Source of the DNA: Rosenbergiella metrosideri
GTDB taxonomy: Bacteria > Pseudomonadota > Gammaproteobacteria > Enterobacterales > Enterobacteriaceae
Direction of reading: 5' to 3'
DNA length: 48,328 nucleotides
Assembly: GCF_022602565.1 (NCBI RefSeq)
Contig: NZ_JALBCV010000021.1
Span: forward strand, 1 to 48,328
The notes under the pieces are model-generated. The model did not search any database. It was not told the DNA's origin and saw nothing but the letters and a program-made list of their open reading frames with translations. Each line of letters opens with the position of its first letter. Positions within the stretch are counted from its first letter, which is position 1. The position numbers and the translations under genes were made by a program. Shown in pieces: positions 35,624 to 44,742 of the stretch.

Positions 35624-36877
35624 ATGAATATAGAATTAATGGGACAGCGTGCGAAAGCTGCTGCGTATCAACTTGCCACGCTGACTGCGCAAGAGAAAAA
35701 TCAGCTATTGATGACTGTTGCTGATCACTTAAACGCGAATGCGGTTGATATATTAGCTGCTAACCAATTAGATGTGGCAGATGCCGTTAAGCAAGGTCTT
35801 TCACCTGCATTAATTGATCGTTTAACACTCACGGTTGAAAGGTTAGCGGATATCGCCGATGATGTTCGTAAAGTCTGCCAACTCAGTGACCCTATAGGCC
35901 AAGTGATTGATGGTGGCCTGCTAGACAACGGCTTAAAGATTGAGCGACGTCGAGTGCCGTTGGGGGTGGTTGCTATTATCTATGAAGCTCGCCCGAATGT
36001 GACTATCGACGTGGCAACTCTATGCTTAAAAACAGGTAATGCAGCGATTTTACGGGGGGGAAAAGAGACCTATCGTACCAATGCGCAAACTGTTAACGTT
36101 ATTCGTAAGGCATTGACACAGCATGGCCTACCCATCGATGCCGTGCAAGCAATTGATGACCCCGATCGTCAATGGGTAAACCAATTATTGAAGTTGGATA
36201 AGTACGTCGATATGTTGATCCCGCGGGGTGGGGCAAGCTTACACAAGTTGTGTCGTGAGCACTCAACCATTCCTGTCATTACCGGTGGAATTGGTGTCTG
36301 TCATCTCTATGTTGATGAAACGATGGATAGAGAACAAGCTATTAACGTAATCATCAATGCTAAAAAACAGCGCCCAAGTGCCTGTAATTCCCTAGAAACC
36401 CTGTTAATTCATCGTTCACAACTCGACCAGTTCTTACCCCAATTCCTGTCGCGCATGGCGCAGGAAGGCATCACTCTGCACTTGGACCCGCAATTATCCT
36501 CTCACCCAGCCTTGGAGGATAAAGAGTATGCGCAAGCCACTGAGGCCTCTTATCGTGATGAGTGGTTATCCCTTGATCTGAATGTCAAAGCGGTAGCAGA
36601 CCTACACGAAGCGGTTGAGCATATCCGCGAATACGGTACGCAACATTCAGATGGCATCTTGACTGAACGTTATCTGAATGCCCAAGAATTTGTGAATCAA
36701 GTCGACTCTGCTGCCGTGTATGTCAATGCCAGCACACGTTTTACGGATGGCGGACAATTTGGCTTGGGGGCTGAAGTAGCGGTGAGTACCCAGAAGCTGC
36801 ATGCGAGGGGACCGATGGGATTAGAGGCATTAACGACCTACAAGTGGATCTGCTGGGGCCAAAATAGTTTACGTTGA
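35624..36877 (+). CDS. proA: gamma-glutamyl phosphate reductase ProA
   Basis: NADPH-dependent second enzyme of proline synthesis, forming glutamate 5-semialdehyde. It has 417 residues as in E. coli. The catalytic Cys is in [13 protein letters not shown] near residue 255. Other blocks are [22 protein letters not shown] and [36 protein letters not shown]. Co-transcribed with proB, whose product it channels. Confidence 0.97.
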   Translation: MNIELMGQRAKAAAYQLATLTAQEKNQLLMTVADHLNANAVDILAANQLDVADAVKQGLSPALIDRLTLTVERLADIADDVRKVCQLSDPIGQVIDGGLLDNGLKIERRRVPLGVVAIIYEARPNVTIDVATLCLKTGNAAILRGGKETYRTNAQTVNVIRKALTQHGLPIDAVQAIDDPDRQWVNQLLKLDKYVDMLIPRGGASLHKLCREHSTIPVITGGIGVCHLYVDETMDREQAINVIINAKKQRPSACNSLETLLIHRSQLDQFLPQFLSRMAQEGITLHLDPQLSSHPALEDKEYAQATEASYRDEWLSLDLNVKAVADLHEAVEHIREYGTQHSDGILTERYLNAQEFVNQVDSAAVYVNASTRFTDGGQFGLGAEVAVSTQKLHARGPMGLEALTTYKWICWGQNSLR

Positions 36878-37018
36878 TACTGCTAAGTTTTCGGTAAGGA
36901 AATACGCTTTTTGGTAAGTTTGGATATACTCTCCTGACACGAATCAAGAGTAATCTTGATGATTAGCGCTAAAGTATTACGCATAATTCCACTCATATTT
37001 TGGCTCGGGCGAGAAGTT

Positions 37019-37423
37019 ATGCGTAAAAGACCCCTAGTGTTAGCGATGGTATGGTTAACCTTAAACCCGATGGTTAGGGCGTATGCTCATGACCATCATC
37101 ATGATGACTGGGACCGCCATGGTCATTCAGGTCCACGGTGGCAGGACCGCCGTGATTGGCGTGACCACCACCGTGATCATGACAGGAACTCTCACCATCG
37201 ACCGCATTATGACAGAAGAGATTTTTTCTATGGCGGTCATCATTTTAGACCAGGTGGAAGATACCCTCATCAATATTATCAAAATCGATATTGGGTCAAC
37301 GACTGGCACCGGCACGGATTAGGCTCACCACCTCCTGGACATCGGTGGGCGAATATCAATGGTAATTATGTCCTGATTGCCGTTGCTACAGGTGTTATCA
37401 CATCCCTTATCCTCAATAACTAA
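37019..37423 (+). CDS. His-rich RcnB-like periplasmic protein
   Basis: Periplasmic protein of the RcnB family; RcnB of E. coli helps nickel/cobalt homeostasis. ATG 37019 gives 134 residues with a signal peptide ending near AYA. A longer start at 36959 (extra 20 residues) cannot be excluded. After the signal comes a segment of about 60 residues with very many His, Asp and Arg (HDHHHDDWDRHGH and similar), then the family block NDWHRHGLGSPPPGHRWANING, then a C-terminal hydrophobic stretch. Metal binding is plausible but not shown. Not at this place in E. coli. Confidence 0.78.
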   Translation: MRKRPLVLAMVWLTLNPMVRAYAHDHHHDDWDRHGHSGPRWQDRRDWRDHHRDHDRNSHHRPHYDRRDFFYGGHHFRPGGRYPHQYYQNRYWVNDWHRHGLGSPPPGHRWANINGNYVLIAVATGVITSLILNN

Positions 37424-37430
37424 TTCAAAT

Positions 37431-37458
37431 AGGCCCGAAATGATTCGGGCCTTTTTTT
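37431..37458 (+). terminator. terminator of the RcnB-like gene
   Basis: Perfect 9-bp stem AGGCCCGAA / TTCGGGCCT with loop ATGA and a T run. Confidence 0.95.
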
Positions 37459-37472
37459 CAAGAACTCGCTAT

Positions 37473-37541
37473 TGTATAGAATACATTACAGAATACAGTT
37501 TTCTGATTTAATTAGCTCATTAGTGTAAGTTATTCTTTACA
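37473..37541 (+). promoter_or_regulatory. two TyrR boxes upstream of aroF
   Basis: The TyrR consensus is TGTAAA-N6-TTTACA. A strong box at 37524-37541 reads TGTAAG-TTATTC-TTTACA. A weaker box at 37473-37490 reads TGTATA-GAATAC-ATTACA. Their centres are 51 bases apart, about five helical turns, which suits looping by a TyrR hexamer. A possible promoter lies downstream: TTGAAA (37559-37564), spacer 16, TATTGT (37581-37586). Confidence 0.82.
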
Positions 37542-37632
37542 TGTAGATGATTGTTGGATTGAAATCTTTACTTTTTGTGATATTGTGGAGGCATTGGTCG
37601 CAGAGACCCCCTCATTTTAGTCAGGTAACGTC

Positions 37633-38709
37633 ATGCAGAAAGATGCCTTAAATAATGTTCATATCACGGATGAGTCGGTAATGATGACCCCGGCAGAACT
37701 GAAAGAGTTGTTCCCATTAACCGTTGAACTGCAACAACAAATCCATGATTCTCGCCAAACAATTGCCGATATCATTGCCGGTCGAGATCCTCGTCTGTTA
37801 GTCGTATGTGGCCCATGTTCTATTCATGATCCGCAAGCGGCAGTAGAGTACGCAGCGCTATACAAAAAATTAGCCGAAGAGGTGAAAGATTCTCTCTACT
37901 TAGTGATGCGGGTTTACTTTGAGAAGCCACGTACCACTGTAGGGTGGAAAGGATTAATCAACGATCCGCATATGGATGGTTCATTTGATATTGAGCAGGG
38001 CTTAAAACAAGCCCGTCAATTATTAGTTGAGTTGGTATCGATGGGGCTCCCTCTGGCAACCGAAGCCTTAGATCCCAACTCACCACAGTACCTCGGTGAC
38101 TTGTTTAGTTGGTCAGCGATTGGGGCGCGAACCACTGAATCGCAAACTCACCGTGAAATGGCATCAGGCTTATCAATGCCGGTTGGCTTTAAAAATGGCA
38201 CAGATGGCAGCTTGGGTACGGCGATTAATGCTATGCGTGCCGCCGCGATGCCGCATCGTTTTGTTGGGATTAATCAACAAGGTCAAGTCTGTCTATTACA
38301 AACGCAAGGTAACGGGGATGGGCATGTCATTTTGCGGGGCGGTAAGACGCCGAATTATCATCCTGAAGATATCGCCCAGTGTGAAGCTGAAATGACCAAA
38401 GCGGGACTACGTCCTTCGTTAATGATCGATTGCAGTCACGGTAACTCTAATAAGGACTATCGCCGTCAAACCGTGGTGGCCGAAAGCGTATTGCAGCAGC
38501 TGCAAGCGGGAAATCGTTCTATTACCGGAATCATGTTAGAGAGCCACCTGTTCGAGGGAAGCCAATCTTCCGAATTGCCCCGTGCTGAGATGCAATATGG
38601 TGTTTCCGTAACCGATGCCTGTATAAATTGGCAGGTTACTGAGCAATTATTAAAGAAACTCGCCGATGCAATGAGTGCTATGATCACTTCAAGTATAGTG
38701 GAAGGGTAG
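37633..38709 (+). CDS. aroF: DAHP synthase, tyrosine-sensitive isozyme AroF
   Basis: Condenses erythrose 4-phosphate and phosphoenolpyruvate at the entry of aromatic amino acid synthesis. It has 358 residues. Isozyme identity is clear from the N-terminus [14 protein letters not shown], including Asn8, which matters for tyrosine feedback in E. coli AroF. Catalytic blocks are [32 protein letters not shown] and [15 protein letters not shown]. tyrA follows after eight bases. Repression by TyrR with tyrosine is expected from the upstream boxes. Confidence 0.97.
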   Translation: MQKDALNNVHITDESVMMTPAELKELFPLTVELQQQIHDSRQTIADIIAGRDPRLLVVCGPCSIHDPQAAVEYAALYKKLAEEVKDSLYLVMRVYFEKPRTTVGWKGLINDPHMDGSFDIEQGLKQARQLLVELVSMGLPLATEALDPNSPQYLGDLFSWSAIGARTTESQTHREMASGLSMPVGFKNGTDGSLGTAINAMRAAAMPHRFVGINQQGQVCLLQTQGNGDGHVILRGGKTPNYHPEDIAQCEAEMTKAGLRPSLMIDCSHGNSNKDYRRQTVVAESVLQQLQAGNRSITGIMLESHLFEGSQSSELPRAEMQYGVSVTDACINWQVTEQLLKKLADAMSAMITSSIVEG

Positions 38710-38717
38710 ATAGAGTA

Positions 38718-39839
38718 ATGGTTGCAGAACTGAATGCGTTACGCGATAAAATTGACGAAACAGATAAAGCGTTACTGACCTTGCTTGCGCAACGTATGCA
38801 GTTAGTGGCGGAGGTTGGAGAAGTCAAAAGCCAGCATGGGTTGCCGATCTATGTGCCAGAACGTGAAGCGTCCATGTTAGCTTCACGGCGTGCGGAAGCG
38901 GAAGCTGCTGGTATCCCTGCCGATTTAATAGAAGATGTTTTACGTAGAGTGATGCGAGAGTCTTACGCCAGTGAGAATGACAAAGGGTTTAAGACACTCA
39001 ATCCCAACATGCGACCTATCGTTATCGTTGGGGGTAAAGGGAAAATGGGCCGCTTGTTTGAGCGGATGTTAACGCTTTCAGGCTACCAGGTCCGTTTGCT
39101 GGATAAGGACGAATGGGAGCAAGCGGCTTCATTGGTCAGCGATGCGGGAATGGTTATCGTTAGCGTGCCCATTCATTTAACCGAGCAGGTTATTCAGCAG
39201 CTACCACCGCTACCCGACGATTGTATTTTAGTCGATCTCTGCTCAGTCAAAAAAGCGCCGTTACAAGCGATGATGGCCGCTCATAACGGGCCGGTATTAG
39301 GTTTGCACCCAATGTTCGGGCCAGATAGTGGTAGTTTAGCCAAGCAAGTCGTGGTGTGGTGCGATGGCCGTTCACCGGAAGCGTACCAGTGGTTTCTCCA
39401 GCAAATCGAGGTATGGGGGGCACGGCTCCACTCCGCCACGGCGGACGAGCATGACCAAAATATGGCTTTTATCCAGGCACTCAGACACTTCGCGACCTTC
39501 GCTTATGGGTTGCATCTGTCAGAAGAGAATGTCGATCTTGAACAATTACTGGCGCTCTCTTCACCTATCTACCGATTAGAATTAGCAATGGTTGGCCGCT
39601 TATTTGCTCAAGATGCACAATTGTATGCGGATATCATTATGTCGTCGCCTAATAACATTGCCTTGATCAAGCGCTATTACACACGCTTTGGCGAGGCGTT
39701 GGCACAGCTTGAACGTGGCGATAAAGCTTCCTTCATTAAAAGTTTTGCTGGCGTTCAAACTTGGTTTGGTGATTATGCTAAGACATTTATGACAGAAAGC
39801 CGTTCTCTACTGCGGTCGGCGAACGATAATCGTAAGTAG
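38718..39839 (+). CDS. tyrA: chorismate mutase / prephenate dehydrogenase TyrA
   Basis: Bifunctional enzyme of tyrosine synthesis. Residues 1-90 form an AroQ chorismate mutase ([20 protein letters not shown]). A dehydrogenase with the NAD motif GGKGKMG at 105-111 follows, and substrate residues lie in [24 protein letters not shown]. It has 373 residues as in E. coli. Co-transcribed with aroF and subject to the same TyrR control; convergent with pheA. Confidence 0.97.
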   Translation: MVAELNALRDKIDETDKALLTLLAQRMQLVAEVGEVKSQHGLPIYVPEREASMLASRRAEAEAAGIPADLIEDVLRRVMRESYASENDKGFKTLNPNMRPIVIVGGKGKMGRLFERMLTLSGYQVRLLDKDEWEQAASLVSDAGMVIVSVPIHLTEQVIQQLPPLPDDCILVDLCSVKKAPLQAMMAAHNGPVLGLHPMFGPDSGSLAKQVVVWCDGRSPEAYQWFLQQIEVWGARLHSATADEHDQNMAFIQALRHFATFAYGLHLSEENVDLEQLLALSSPIYRLELAMVGRLFAQDAQLYADIIMSSPNNIALIKRYYTRFGEALAQLERGDKASFIKSFAGVQTWFGDYAKTFMTESRSLLRSANDNRK

Positions 39840-39860
39840 TTCGCCAACCTTATAATATTA

Positions 39861-39889
39861 AGCACCACATTACAGTAGTGCTTTTTTTT
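39861..39889. terminator. terminator between tyrA and pheA
   Basis: Stem AGCACCAC / GTAGTGCT (one mismatch), loop of six, then eight T on the plus strand. It ends aroF-tyrA; the pheA stop codon at 39888 touches the T run. Confidence 0.88.
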
Positions 39890-41045
39890 AAGGTGTTACA
39901 GCAGTTACTGTTTCGCTTGGATAGCAACCCAGCACCTTCAAGTAGCGGGTAAGTTCAGTAAGCTGTTGCAGGGCAGATTGCATAGCGGGATCACTACTAT
40001 TAGCTTTAACGTCGATGTAAAACATCTCTTCCCACGGGTTACCGTTAATTGGGCGAGATTCAAGTTTAGTCATCACAATATCATGTTGTCTGAGTACGAG
40101 TAAGGCGTCGACTAATGCACCGGCTTGTTGCCCTGTTGCCATCAGTAAGGTGGTTTTCGCGGGTACTTGTTCTGATACCTTCACCGGTTTACGCGCGAGG
40201 ACGATAAAACGGGTGATATTTTGTGACTGATTAGCGAGTTGACGATCTATCGCTTGAAGTTGATAGAGCTGTCCACCCGCTTCACTACCGAGTGCCGCGA
40301 CAGAGGGATCGTTTAAACTCGCAACGGTTTCCATCGCTGCAGCAGTACTTTCGGTATAGTTAATTTTCCAATGCGGATAACGGGTTAGATATTGGCTGCA
40401 TTGTTGGAAAGGCTGTGGATGGCTATAAACCGTTGTGATCGCAGCAAGAGACGTTTCACCTGAAACCAACAGGCAGTGATTAATCGGTAACGTCATTTCT
40501 CCCACAATATGCAATCCAGTATTTTGAAGCAAATCGTATACGTCGTTAATCGATCCTGAACTCGTATTCTCTAAGGGGAGTACGGCATAGTCAGCTAATC
40601 CTTTCTCCACTTGGTTAACAATATCTTGGAATTTACTGCAGCCCACTTCGATCATTTGGTCAAAATGATGTGACGCGTAGCTGCGTGCAGCGAGGTGAGA
40701 ATACGAGCCCTTGGGGCCTAAGAAGGCGACACGAACTGCTTGTTGTTGAGAGTCGTTGAGCGCTTTTTGTAGCAAAGCTTGTTGAATCAATACCGAGTCT
40801 TCGATGACCAGCTGAAAAAGACGCGTAATATAATGACTATCGAGAGAAAGCGTTTTTCCTTGGTCGATCAGTTTTTCCAGTAGCTGTTTTTCGCGCGTCA
40901 CATCGCGTACTGGACGCTGGGTTTGTAGCTTATAATTACCCACTGCTACGGCAAGCTCACGACGCTTGGCGAGAAGTGTGAGTAAACGGCTATCCAGATC
41001 ACTAATGTCATGTCGCAATTCGTCAAGCGAAGCGTAAGGGGTCAT
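39888..41045 (-). CDS. pheA: chorismate mutase / prephenate dehydratase PheA
   Basis: Bifunctional enzyme of phenylalanine synthesis. It has 385 residues. Residues 1-95 are the mutase domain, about 105-285 the dehydratase ([31 protein letters not shown]) and about 299-385 an ACT domain for phenylalanine feedback. Both ACT motifs are present: [10 protein letters not shown] and ESRP. Preceded by the pheL leader and attenuator. Confidence 0.97.
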   Translation of the reverse strand: MTPYASLDELRHDISDLDSRLLTLLAKRRELAVAVGNYKLQTQRPVRDVTREKQLLEKLIDQGKTLSLDSHYITRLFQLVIEDSVLIQQALLQKALNDSQQQAVRVAFLGPKGSYSHLAARSYASHHFDQMIEVGCSKFQDIVNQVEKGLADYAVLPLENTSSGSINDVYDLLQNTGLHIVGEMTLPINHCLLVSGETSLAAITTVYSHPQPFQQCSQYLTRYPHWKINYTESTAAAMETVASLNDPSVAALGSEAGGQLYQLQAIDRQLANQSQNITRFIVLARKPVKVSEQVPAKTTLLMATGQQAGALVDALLVLRQHDIVMTKLESRPINGNPWEEMFYIDVKANSSDPAMQSALQQLTELTRYLKVLGCYPSETVTAVTP

Positions 41046-41082
41046 AGTCTGTCCTTTTGTTTTTTATTTTCTCAAAAAAAAA

Positions 41083-41100
41083 GCCTCCCGGAGGGGAGGC
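41083..41100 (-). terminator. pheA attenuator
   Basis: On the minus strand GCCTCCC / GGGAGGC with loop CTCC, followed by nine T, between the leader peptide and pheA. This is the terminator arm of the attenuator that is prevented when ribosomes stall on Phe codons in pheL. Confidence 0.93.
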
Positions 41101-41124
41101 CTTTTGTTCGTCTTTTCATTCATT

Positions 41125-41193
41125 CTAGTCGAAGCGGCTTCCCTGGGAGGGGGAGCTAAAAAAAAATGAAAAGAAGAACAGGTTGTGTTGCAT
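41125..41193 (-). CDS. pheL: pheA leader peptide PheL
   Basis: Open frame of 22 codons just before the attenuator. It begins MQHNLFFFSFFFSS and ends with RFD. It has seven Phe codons, six of them in two runs of three separated by one Ser. Ribosome stalling here under phenylalanine shortage favours the antiterminator. E. coli PheL is 15 residues ([15 protein letters not shown]), so this one is longer and has a different tail. A weak GAGAT ribosome site precedes ATG 41193. Confidence 0.93.
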   Translation of the reverse strand: MQHNLFFFSFFFSSPSQGSRFD

Positions 41194-41222
41194 GTTATTT
41201 ATCTCAATAGAGTTGAACTCAG

Positions 41223-41251
41223 AGAGTAGCGTTTGCGATCCCGCGCGTCAA
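41223..41251 (-). promoter_or_regulatory. sigma-70 promoter of pheL-pheA
   Basis: Minus strand: -35 TTGACG (41246-41251), spacer 17, -10 TACTCT (41223-41228). It is placed about 30 bases before the pheL start. The raiA terminator lies directly upstream. Confidence 0.85.
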
Positions 41252-41260
41252 CCTAAAACC

Positions 41261-41279
41261 GCGCACCCTGTGGGTGCGC
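41261..41279 (-). terminator. raiA terminator
   Basis: Perfect 8-bp stem GCGCACCC / GGGTGCGC with a three-base loop, followed on the minus strand by GGTTTTAGG. It isolates the pheA promoter from raiA transcription. Confidence 0.8.
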
Positions 41280-41286
41280 AGTATTA

Positions 41287-41616
41287 TTAAGATTCGGCAG
41301 GAATAATATCTTTAACGCTACCGTTTGCACGCCGTGCTTCAGCTTTATGCTGGACCTTATTGAGTTGGCGCTCGAGTTTTGAAATGAGTTCGTTGACTGC
41401 GACATACATATCGTCGTGTTTCGCCGTAGCAACAAGGGTACCGTTGGGGGTATTGAGTGTTGCATCGGCAACAAACTCTTTAGGCTCTTTAGAGAGGACC
41501 ACGTGAGGGTTTATCAGCTGGGTCTGCCATTTTTCAAGCTTCGCAAACCGCTCTTCAATATGACTACGGATTGCCGGGGTAATATCCATTTGCTTACTGG
41601 TGATGTTGATCATCAT
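41287..41616 (-). CDS. raiA: ribosome-associated inhibitor RaiA (YfiA)
   Basis: Binds the 30S decoding region in stationary phase or cold and blocks translation and 100S formation. It has 109 residues from ATG 41616 (E. coli 113). GAGG precedes; ATG 41613 is equally possible. Blocks are [39 protein letters not shown] and [17 protein letters not shown]. The acidic tail of the E. coli protein is shorter here. Bases upstream (41617-41676) are the 5' leader and promoter, not coding. Confidence 0.95.
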   Translation of the reverse strand: MMINITSKQMDITPAIRSHIEERFAKLEKWQTQLINPHVVLSKEPKEFVADATLNTPNGTLVATAKHDDMYVAVNELISKLERQLNKVQHKAEARRANGSVKDIIPAES

Positions 41617-41653
41617 TTTACCTCTCTTCGTCATTGCCATGGTACGTGCTCCC

Positions 41654-41700
41654 AGAATACCGACTATGCACATCAATAATGTGATCTATGTCACATTATT
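41654..41700 (-). promoter_or_regulatory. CRP site and promoter of raiA
   Basis: The CRP site is a perfect 10-bp inverted repeat, AATAATGTGA / TCACATTATT with a six-base spacer (41675-41700), containing the core TGTGA-N6-TCACA. A -10 element TATTCT lies at 41654-41659 (minus strand). The implied start near 41647 puts CRP at about -41, the class II position. Activation by cAMP-CRP fits a stationary-phase factor. Confidence 0.9.
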
Positions 41701-41910
41701 AGTATATGAAAAATTTTTAGTCCCAAGGGTAATTTTCAGCTATCTGAGGGGGAAGAGGGGGAATGATTGTCAGTTTGTATGGGCCAAAATTTAGTCGGTT
41801 TGGTACCGCGTTGTCCGTTTCAAGCATAAGGTTGTCACTTATGCAGAAGTCACAGGGGAAGGGGTATCGCTAGGATAGTTTTCTTTCCTCAGTAAGGAAC
41901 GACTATGCTG
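41701..41910. other. non-coding spacer beyond raiA
   Basis: I see no intact gene, RNA or repeat here. It may contain further decayed sequence of the leuA fragment that follows, but the reading is not recognisable. Confidence 0.4.
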
Positions 41911-42090
41911 CTGGCTCCAAAGAGATCGAAGTCGCCTTTCCTGCCGCATCTGATACCGACTTCCAGTTCGTGCGGCAATTGATAGCAGAGCAACGGATCC
42001 CAGAAAATATGACCCTTCGAGTGATTACTCAGGTGCGGGCCGATCTTATCGAGCGGACCTTTTTAGCGTTAACAGGGGGGAAATGGGCCA
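41911..42090 (+). pseudogene. fragment of a 2-isopropylmalate synthase gene (leuA, short type)
   Basis: About 60 codons in one frame read GSKEIEVAFPAASDTDFQFV, then RQLIAEQRIPENMTLRVITQ, then RADLIERTFLALTGG. This resembles the region of short-type LeuA around KEIEVGFPSASQTDFDFVR and VLTQAREDLI, from memory. Both ends are lost and the frame then leaves the similarity near 42080. An ATG-started ORF at 41970-42221 exists only because this frame stays open by chance. A relic with no function; the intact leuA would be elsewhere. Confidence 0.72.
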
Positions 42091-42093
42091 CTC

Positions 42094-42751
42094 TCAATAC
42101 TGATGGCCCAGCGCAAAACGTTTCATCGCTTCCATTAGTTTCGCCCGCCTTACCCACTTACAAAAAGAAAAGCCCATTTCCTGCCGAAAATGCCAGAGCA
42201 GCGTGCGCTCACTCAGGTTAAACAAGGTCGCTGTCTCGGACGTTGTTCAAGGTTTGGCCAGATCGTTACGTACAAGTATGCACAGTTTCTTGAGCGCAGA
42301 GGAGACGGGTTCAGGGAGATTTTAAGAAAGCACTGGCATGCCGCGTATTTCATCTAGGATAAGTTCATAGATTCTCTCGGCTCGGCTATTGGCGGCGCAG
42401 TGATCGGGGAGGTAGAGTACTACGACGATCAGCTCCTTTAGCAGTGGCGAAACTTGCACTACTTGGCAATGCGTGGGTAAATCGGCTCAAGCGAAAGGAT
42501 CGACAAATAATGTTCTGGCAGCAACCTGTCCAGTAATCGTTAACTGGTGAACAATCCCAGCAGGAAACCAGACTCCGCGACTAGGCGGAATGAGCCAACA
42601 TCCTTGCGCGGTATGGACGCTGACTACCCCGCTTAAGCTGTAAAGCAATTACGTATAGCGATGTTGATGCCAAGGTTCACGCTCACCATGAGAATAATCA
42701 TGAGCGAGGGGGATGACGTGTTTCCAAATTGATAGGCAGTGTCGTCGACAT
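42094..42751 (-). pseudogene. decayed AraC-family transcriptional regulator
   Basis: On the minus strand one frame from 42720 to 42094 encodes a recognisable AraC-type protein. The N-terminal cupin part is HVIPLAHDYSHGEREPWHQH, LLYSLSGVVSVHTAQG and RGVWFPAGIVHQL; a helix-turn-helix follows (LFNLSERTLLWHFRQEMGFS). Four stop codons interrupt it: TAA at 42649-42651, TGA at 42487-42489, TAA at 42322-42324 and TGA at 42247-42249. A start MSTTLPINLETR at 42751 is joined by one frameshift near 42720. The C-terminus, with the second HTH, is cut at about 42094 where the leuA fragment begins. Confidence 0.82.
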
Positions 42752-42854
42752 GCGATTCTATTTTTTATGGTGGTAGCAGTGCAAGTATTACGTGGAAATT
42801 GCCATTTCAATTGTTTTAATTAGCCAGTGACCGGAAGGATAAAGGGACAAAAAA

Positions 42855-42877
42855 ACCAGCCACTAAACGTGGCTGGT
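42855..42877 (-). terminator. bamD terminator
   Basis: Perfect 9-bp stem ACCAGCCAC / GTGGCTGGT with a five-base loop, followed on the minus strand by seven T. It lies 22 bases after the bamD stop. Confidence 0.95.
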
Positions 42878-42898
42878 CAGTTAGCAGAATAGGGACGG

Positions 42899-43633
42899 CT
42901 ATTTTGTGGTATTTGACGCGATCAGTTTTGCGACTTTGTCTGCTTCAGTGTTTAGCTGAAGTTTACGGTAAGCATTTTCCATGTAAGGAAGTGCTTGGCG
43001 TGTAGGGACAGTATCGGGATAATCACTCAGCATCTCTTTAGCGCGATTAACGACCGCGACATAAGCCTCACGTTTAGTGTAGAATTTCACAACAGATAAT
43101 TGATACGTCGATAAACGATCCTTTAGCGCGACCAGACGTTTTTGCGCGTCAGGGGTATATTGGCTGTTTGGAAAGCTTTGTACCAGTTGTGAAAAGTCCT
43201 TGAAGGCTTGTCGAGCATTTGATGGATCGCGATCCGAACGGTCAATACCGAAGAAGTGCTGTAAAGCAGATTGGTCAAGCGCCATATCCGTTAGCCCTTG
43301 CATATACATTACATAGTCAATGTTAGGGTGGGTAGGATTTAAACGCATGAAGCGTGAAATGGTCGCTTGTGCCATTGGCATATCGTCATTCTTGTAATAG
43401 GCATAGATCAGATCGAGCTGTACCTGTTGCGAATACGGACCGAAAGGGTAACGATTGTCCAGCGCTTCTAACTGGCTGATAGCGCCTCTGAAGTTTCCAT
43501 CTTGCAGTTTTTGCTGAGCTGTAGCATAAATCTGCGAAGGAGGATTGTCAGGAACGACATCTTTAGATCCGGAACATCCGACCAGAGCTAAGCTAAGCGT
43601 GGCGAGTGCCACAAGATATTTCATACGCATCAT
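42899..43633 (-). CDS. bamD: outer-membrane assembly lipoprotein BamD
   Basis: Essential lipoprotein of the BAM complex that inserts beta-barrel proteins in the outer membrane. It has 244 residues (E. coli 245). Lipobox LVGC with Cys20 as lipid anchor. Five TPR-like repeats include [38 protein letters not shown] and [11 protein letters not shown]. Divergent from rluD. In E. coli raiA follows directly; here a 1.2 kb decayed segment separates them. Confidence 0.97.
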   Translation of the reverse strand: MMRMKYLVALATLSLALVGCSGSKDVVPDNPPSQIYATAQQKLQDGNFRGAISQLEALDNRYPFGPYSQQVQLDLIYAYYKNDDMPMAQATISRFMRLNPTHPNIDYVMYMQGLTDMALDQSALQHFFGIDRSDRDPSNARQAFKDFSQLVQSFPNSQYTPDAQKRLVALKDRLSTYQLSVVKFYTKREAYVAVVNRAKEMLSDYPDTVPTRQALPYMENAYRKLQLNTEADKVAKLIASNTTK

Positions 43634-43761
43634 GACGAATTGATTATCCTCAAAAGTTTAGTGGAAGCATTTGTATGTGGCTTCCATTGTTTATCAGCTA
43701 AGATAGCACATTATCTTAAACGGCTTTGCCGGAAAAACCCAACGTTAACGAAGAACCTTAT

Positions 43762-44742
43762 ATGGCACAACAAGTAGAACTCGCTGCAACCATCTCCCTA
43801 GAACAACTGGGACAACGCTTAGATCAGTCTTTGGCTGAATTGTTCCCTGATTATTCACGTTCTCGTATAAAAGAATGGATTTTACAGGGCAGAGTCACCA
43901 TCAATGGAACGGTTGCCGATAAACCCAAAGAAAAAGTATTGGGTGGCGAGAAAATTGTAATCAGCGCAGAAATCGAAGAAGAAGCGCGTTGGGAACCCCA
44001 AAATATTCCCCTTAATATCGTCTACGAAGATGATGATATTCTCGTCATCAATAAACCGCGTGACTTAGTGGTGCATCCCGGCGCCGGTAATCCGGATAAA
44101 ACCATTCTGAATGCGCTGCTTTATCATTATCCTGCTATCGCTGATGTCCCGCGAGCGGGTATTGTACATCGTCTCGATAAGGATACCACAGGATTAATGG
44201 TGGTTGCCAAGACCGTGCCTGCACAAACCCACTTGGTTGATTGCCTGCAACGGCGAGAAATTACTCGTGAATATGAAGCGGTTGCGATTGGCACCATGAC
44301 TGCAGGAGGAACCGTGGATGAGGCGATTTCTCGCCATTCCACTAAGCGTACGCACATGGCAGTTCATCCAATGGGCAAACCGGCAGTGACACACTACCGT
44401 ATTATGGAGCATTTCCGCGCCCATACTCGCCTTCGTTTGCGCTTGGAAACAGGCAGAACCCACCAAATTCGTGTGCACATGGCGCATATCGGTCACTCGC
44501 TAGTGGGTGATCCCCTTTACGGTGGTCGTCCGCGCCCTCCTAAGGGAGCAAGTGAGGCATTTATTAATGCGTTACGCGGCTTTGACCGCCAAGCTCTACA
44601 TGCCACCATGCTTCGTCTCTACCACCCGATAACGGGTATTCAAATGGAGTGGCATGCACCGCTCCCTCAAGATATGGTGGACTTGATTGAAGCACTGAAA
44701 GAGGATACTGCGGTGTATCGTGATCAAATGGATTGGCTATGA
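43762..44742 (+). CDS. rluD: 23S rRNA pseudouridine synthase RluD
   Basis: Makes pseudouridines 1911, 1915 and 1917 in helix 69 of 23S rRNA. It has 326 residues from ATG 43762, exactly as E. coli; the 12 codons before are not needed. S4-like domain in the first 75 residues (LGQRLDQSLAELFPDYSRSR). Catalytic Asp139 in GIVHRLDKDTTG. Also LETGRTHQIRVHMAHIGHSLVGDPLYGG. pgeF overlaps its stop (ATGA). Confidence 0.97.
   Translation: MAQQVELAATISLEQLGQRLDQSLAELFPDYSRSRIKEWILQGRVTINGTVADKPKEKVLGGEKIVISAEIEEEARWEPQNIPLNIVYEDDDILVINKPRDLVVHPGAGNPDKTILNALLYHYPAIADVPRAGIVHRLDKDTTGLMVVAKTVPAQTHLVDCLQRREITREYEAVAIGTMTAGGTVDEAISRHSTKRTHMAVHPMGKPAVTHYRIMEHFRAHTRLRLRLETGRTHQIRVHMAHIGHSLVGDPLYGGRPRPPKGASEAFINALRGFDRQALHATMLRLYHPITGIQMEWHAPLPQDMVDLIEALKEDTAVYRDQMDWL

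Noticed and set aside
37127-37322. Open frames on both strands over the RcnB-like gene
   Set aside because: They arise from the His/Asp/Arg-rich codon pattern (CAT, GAC, CGT), which stays open in other frames.
41970-42221. Open frame of 83 codons between raiA and bamD
   Set aside because: Only its first third resembles LeuA, and the similarity begins upstream of the ATG. The rest lies over the antisense of the AraC relic. It is a chance extension of a pseudogene fragment.
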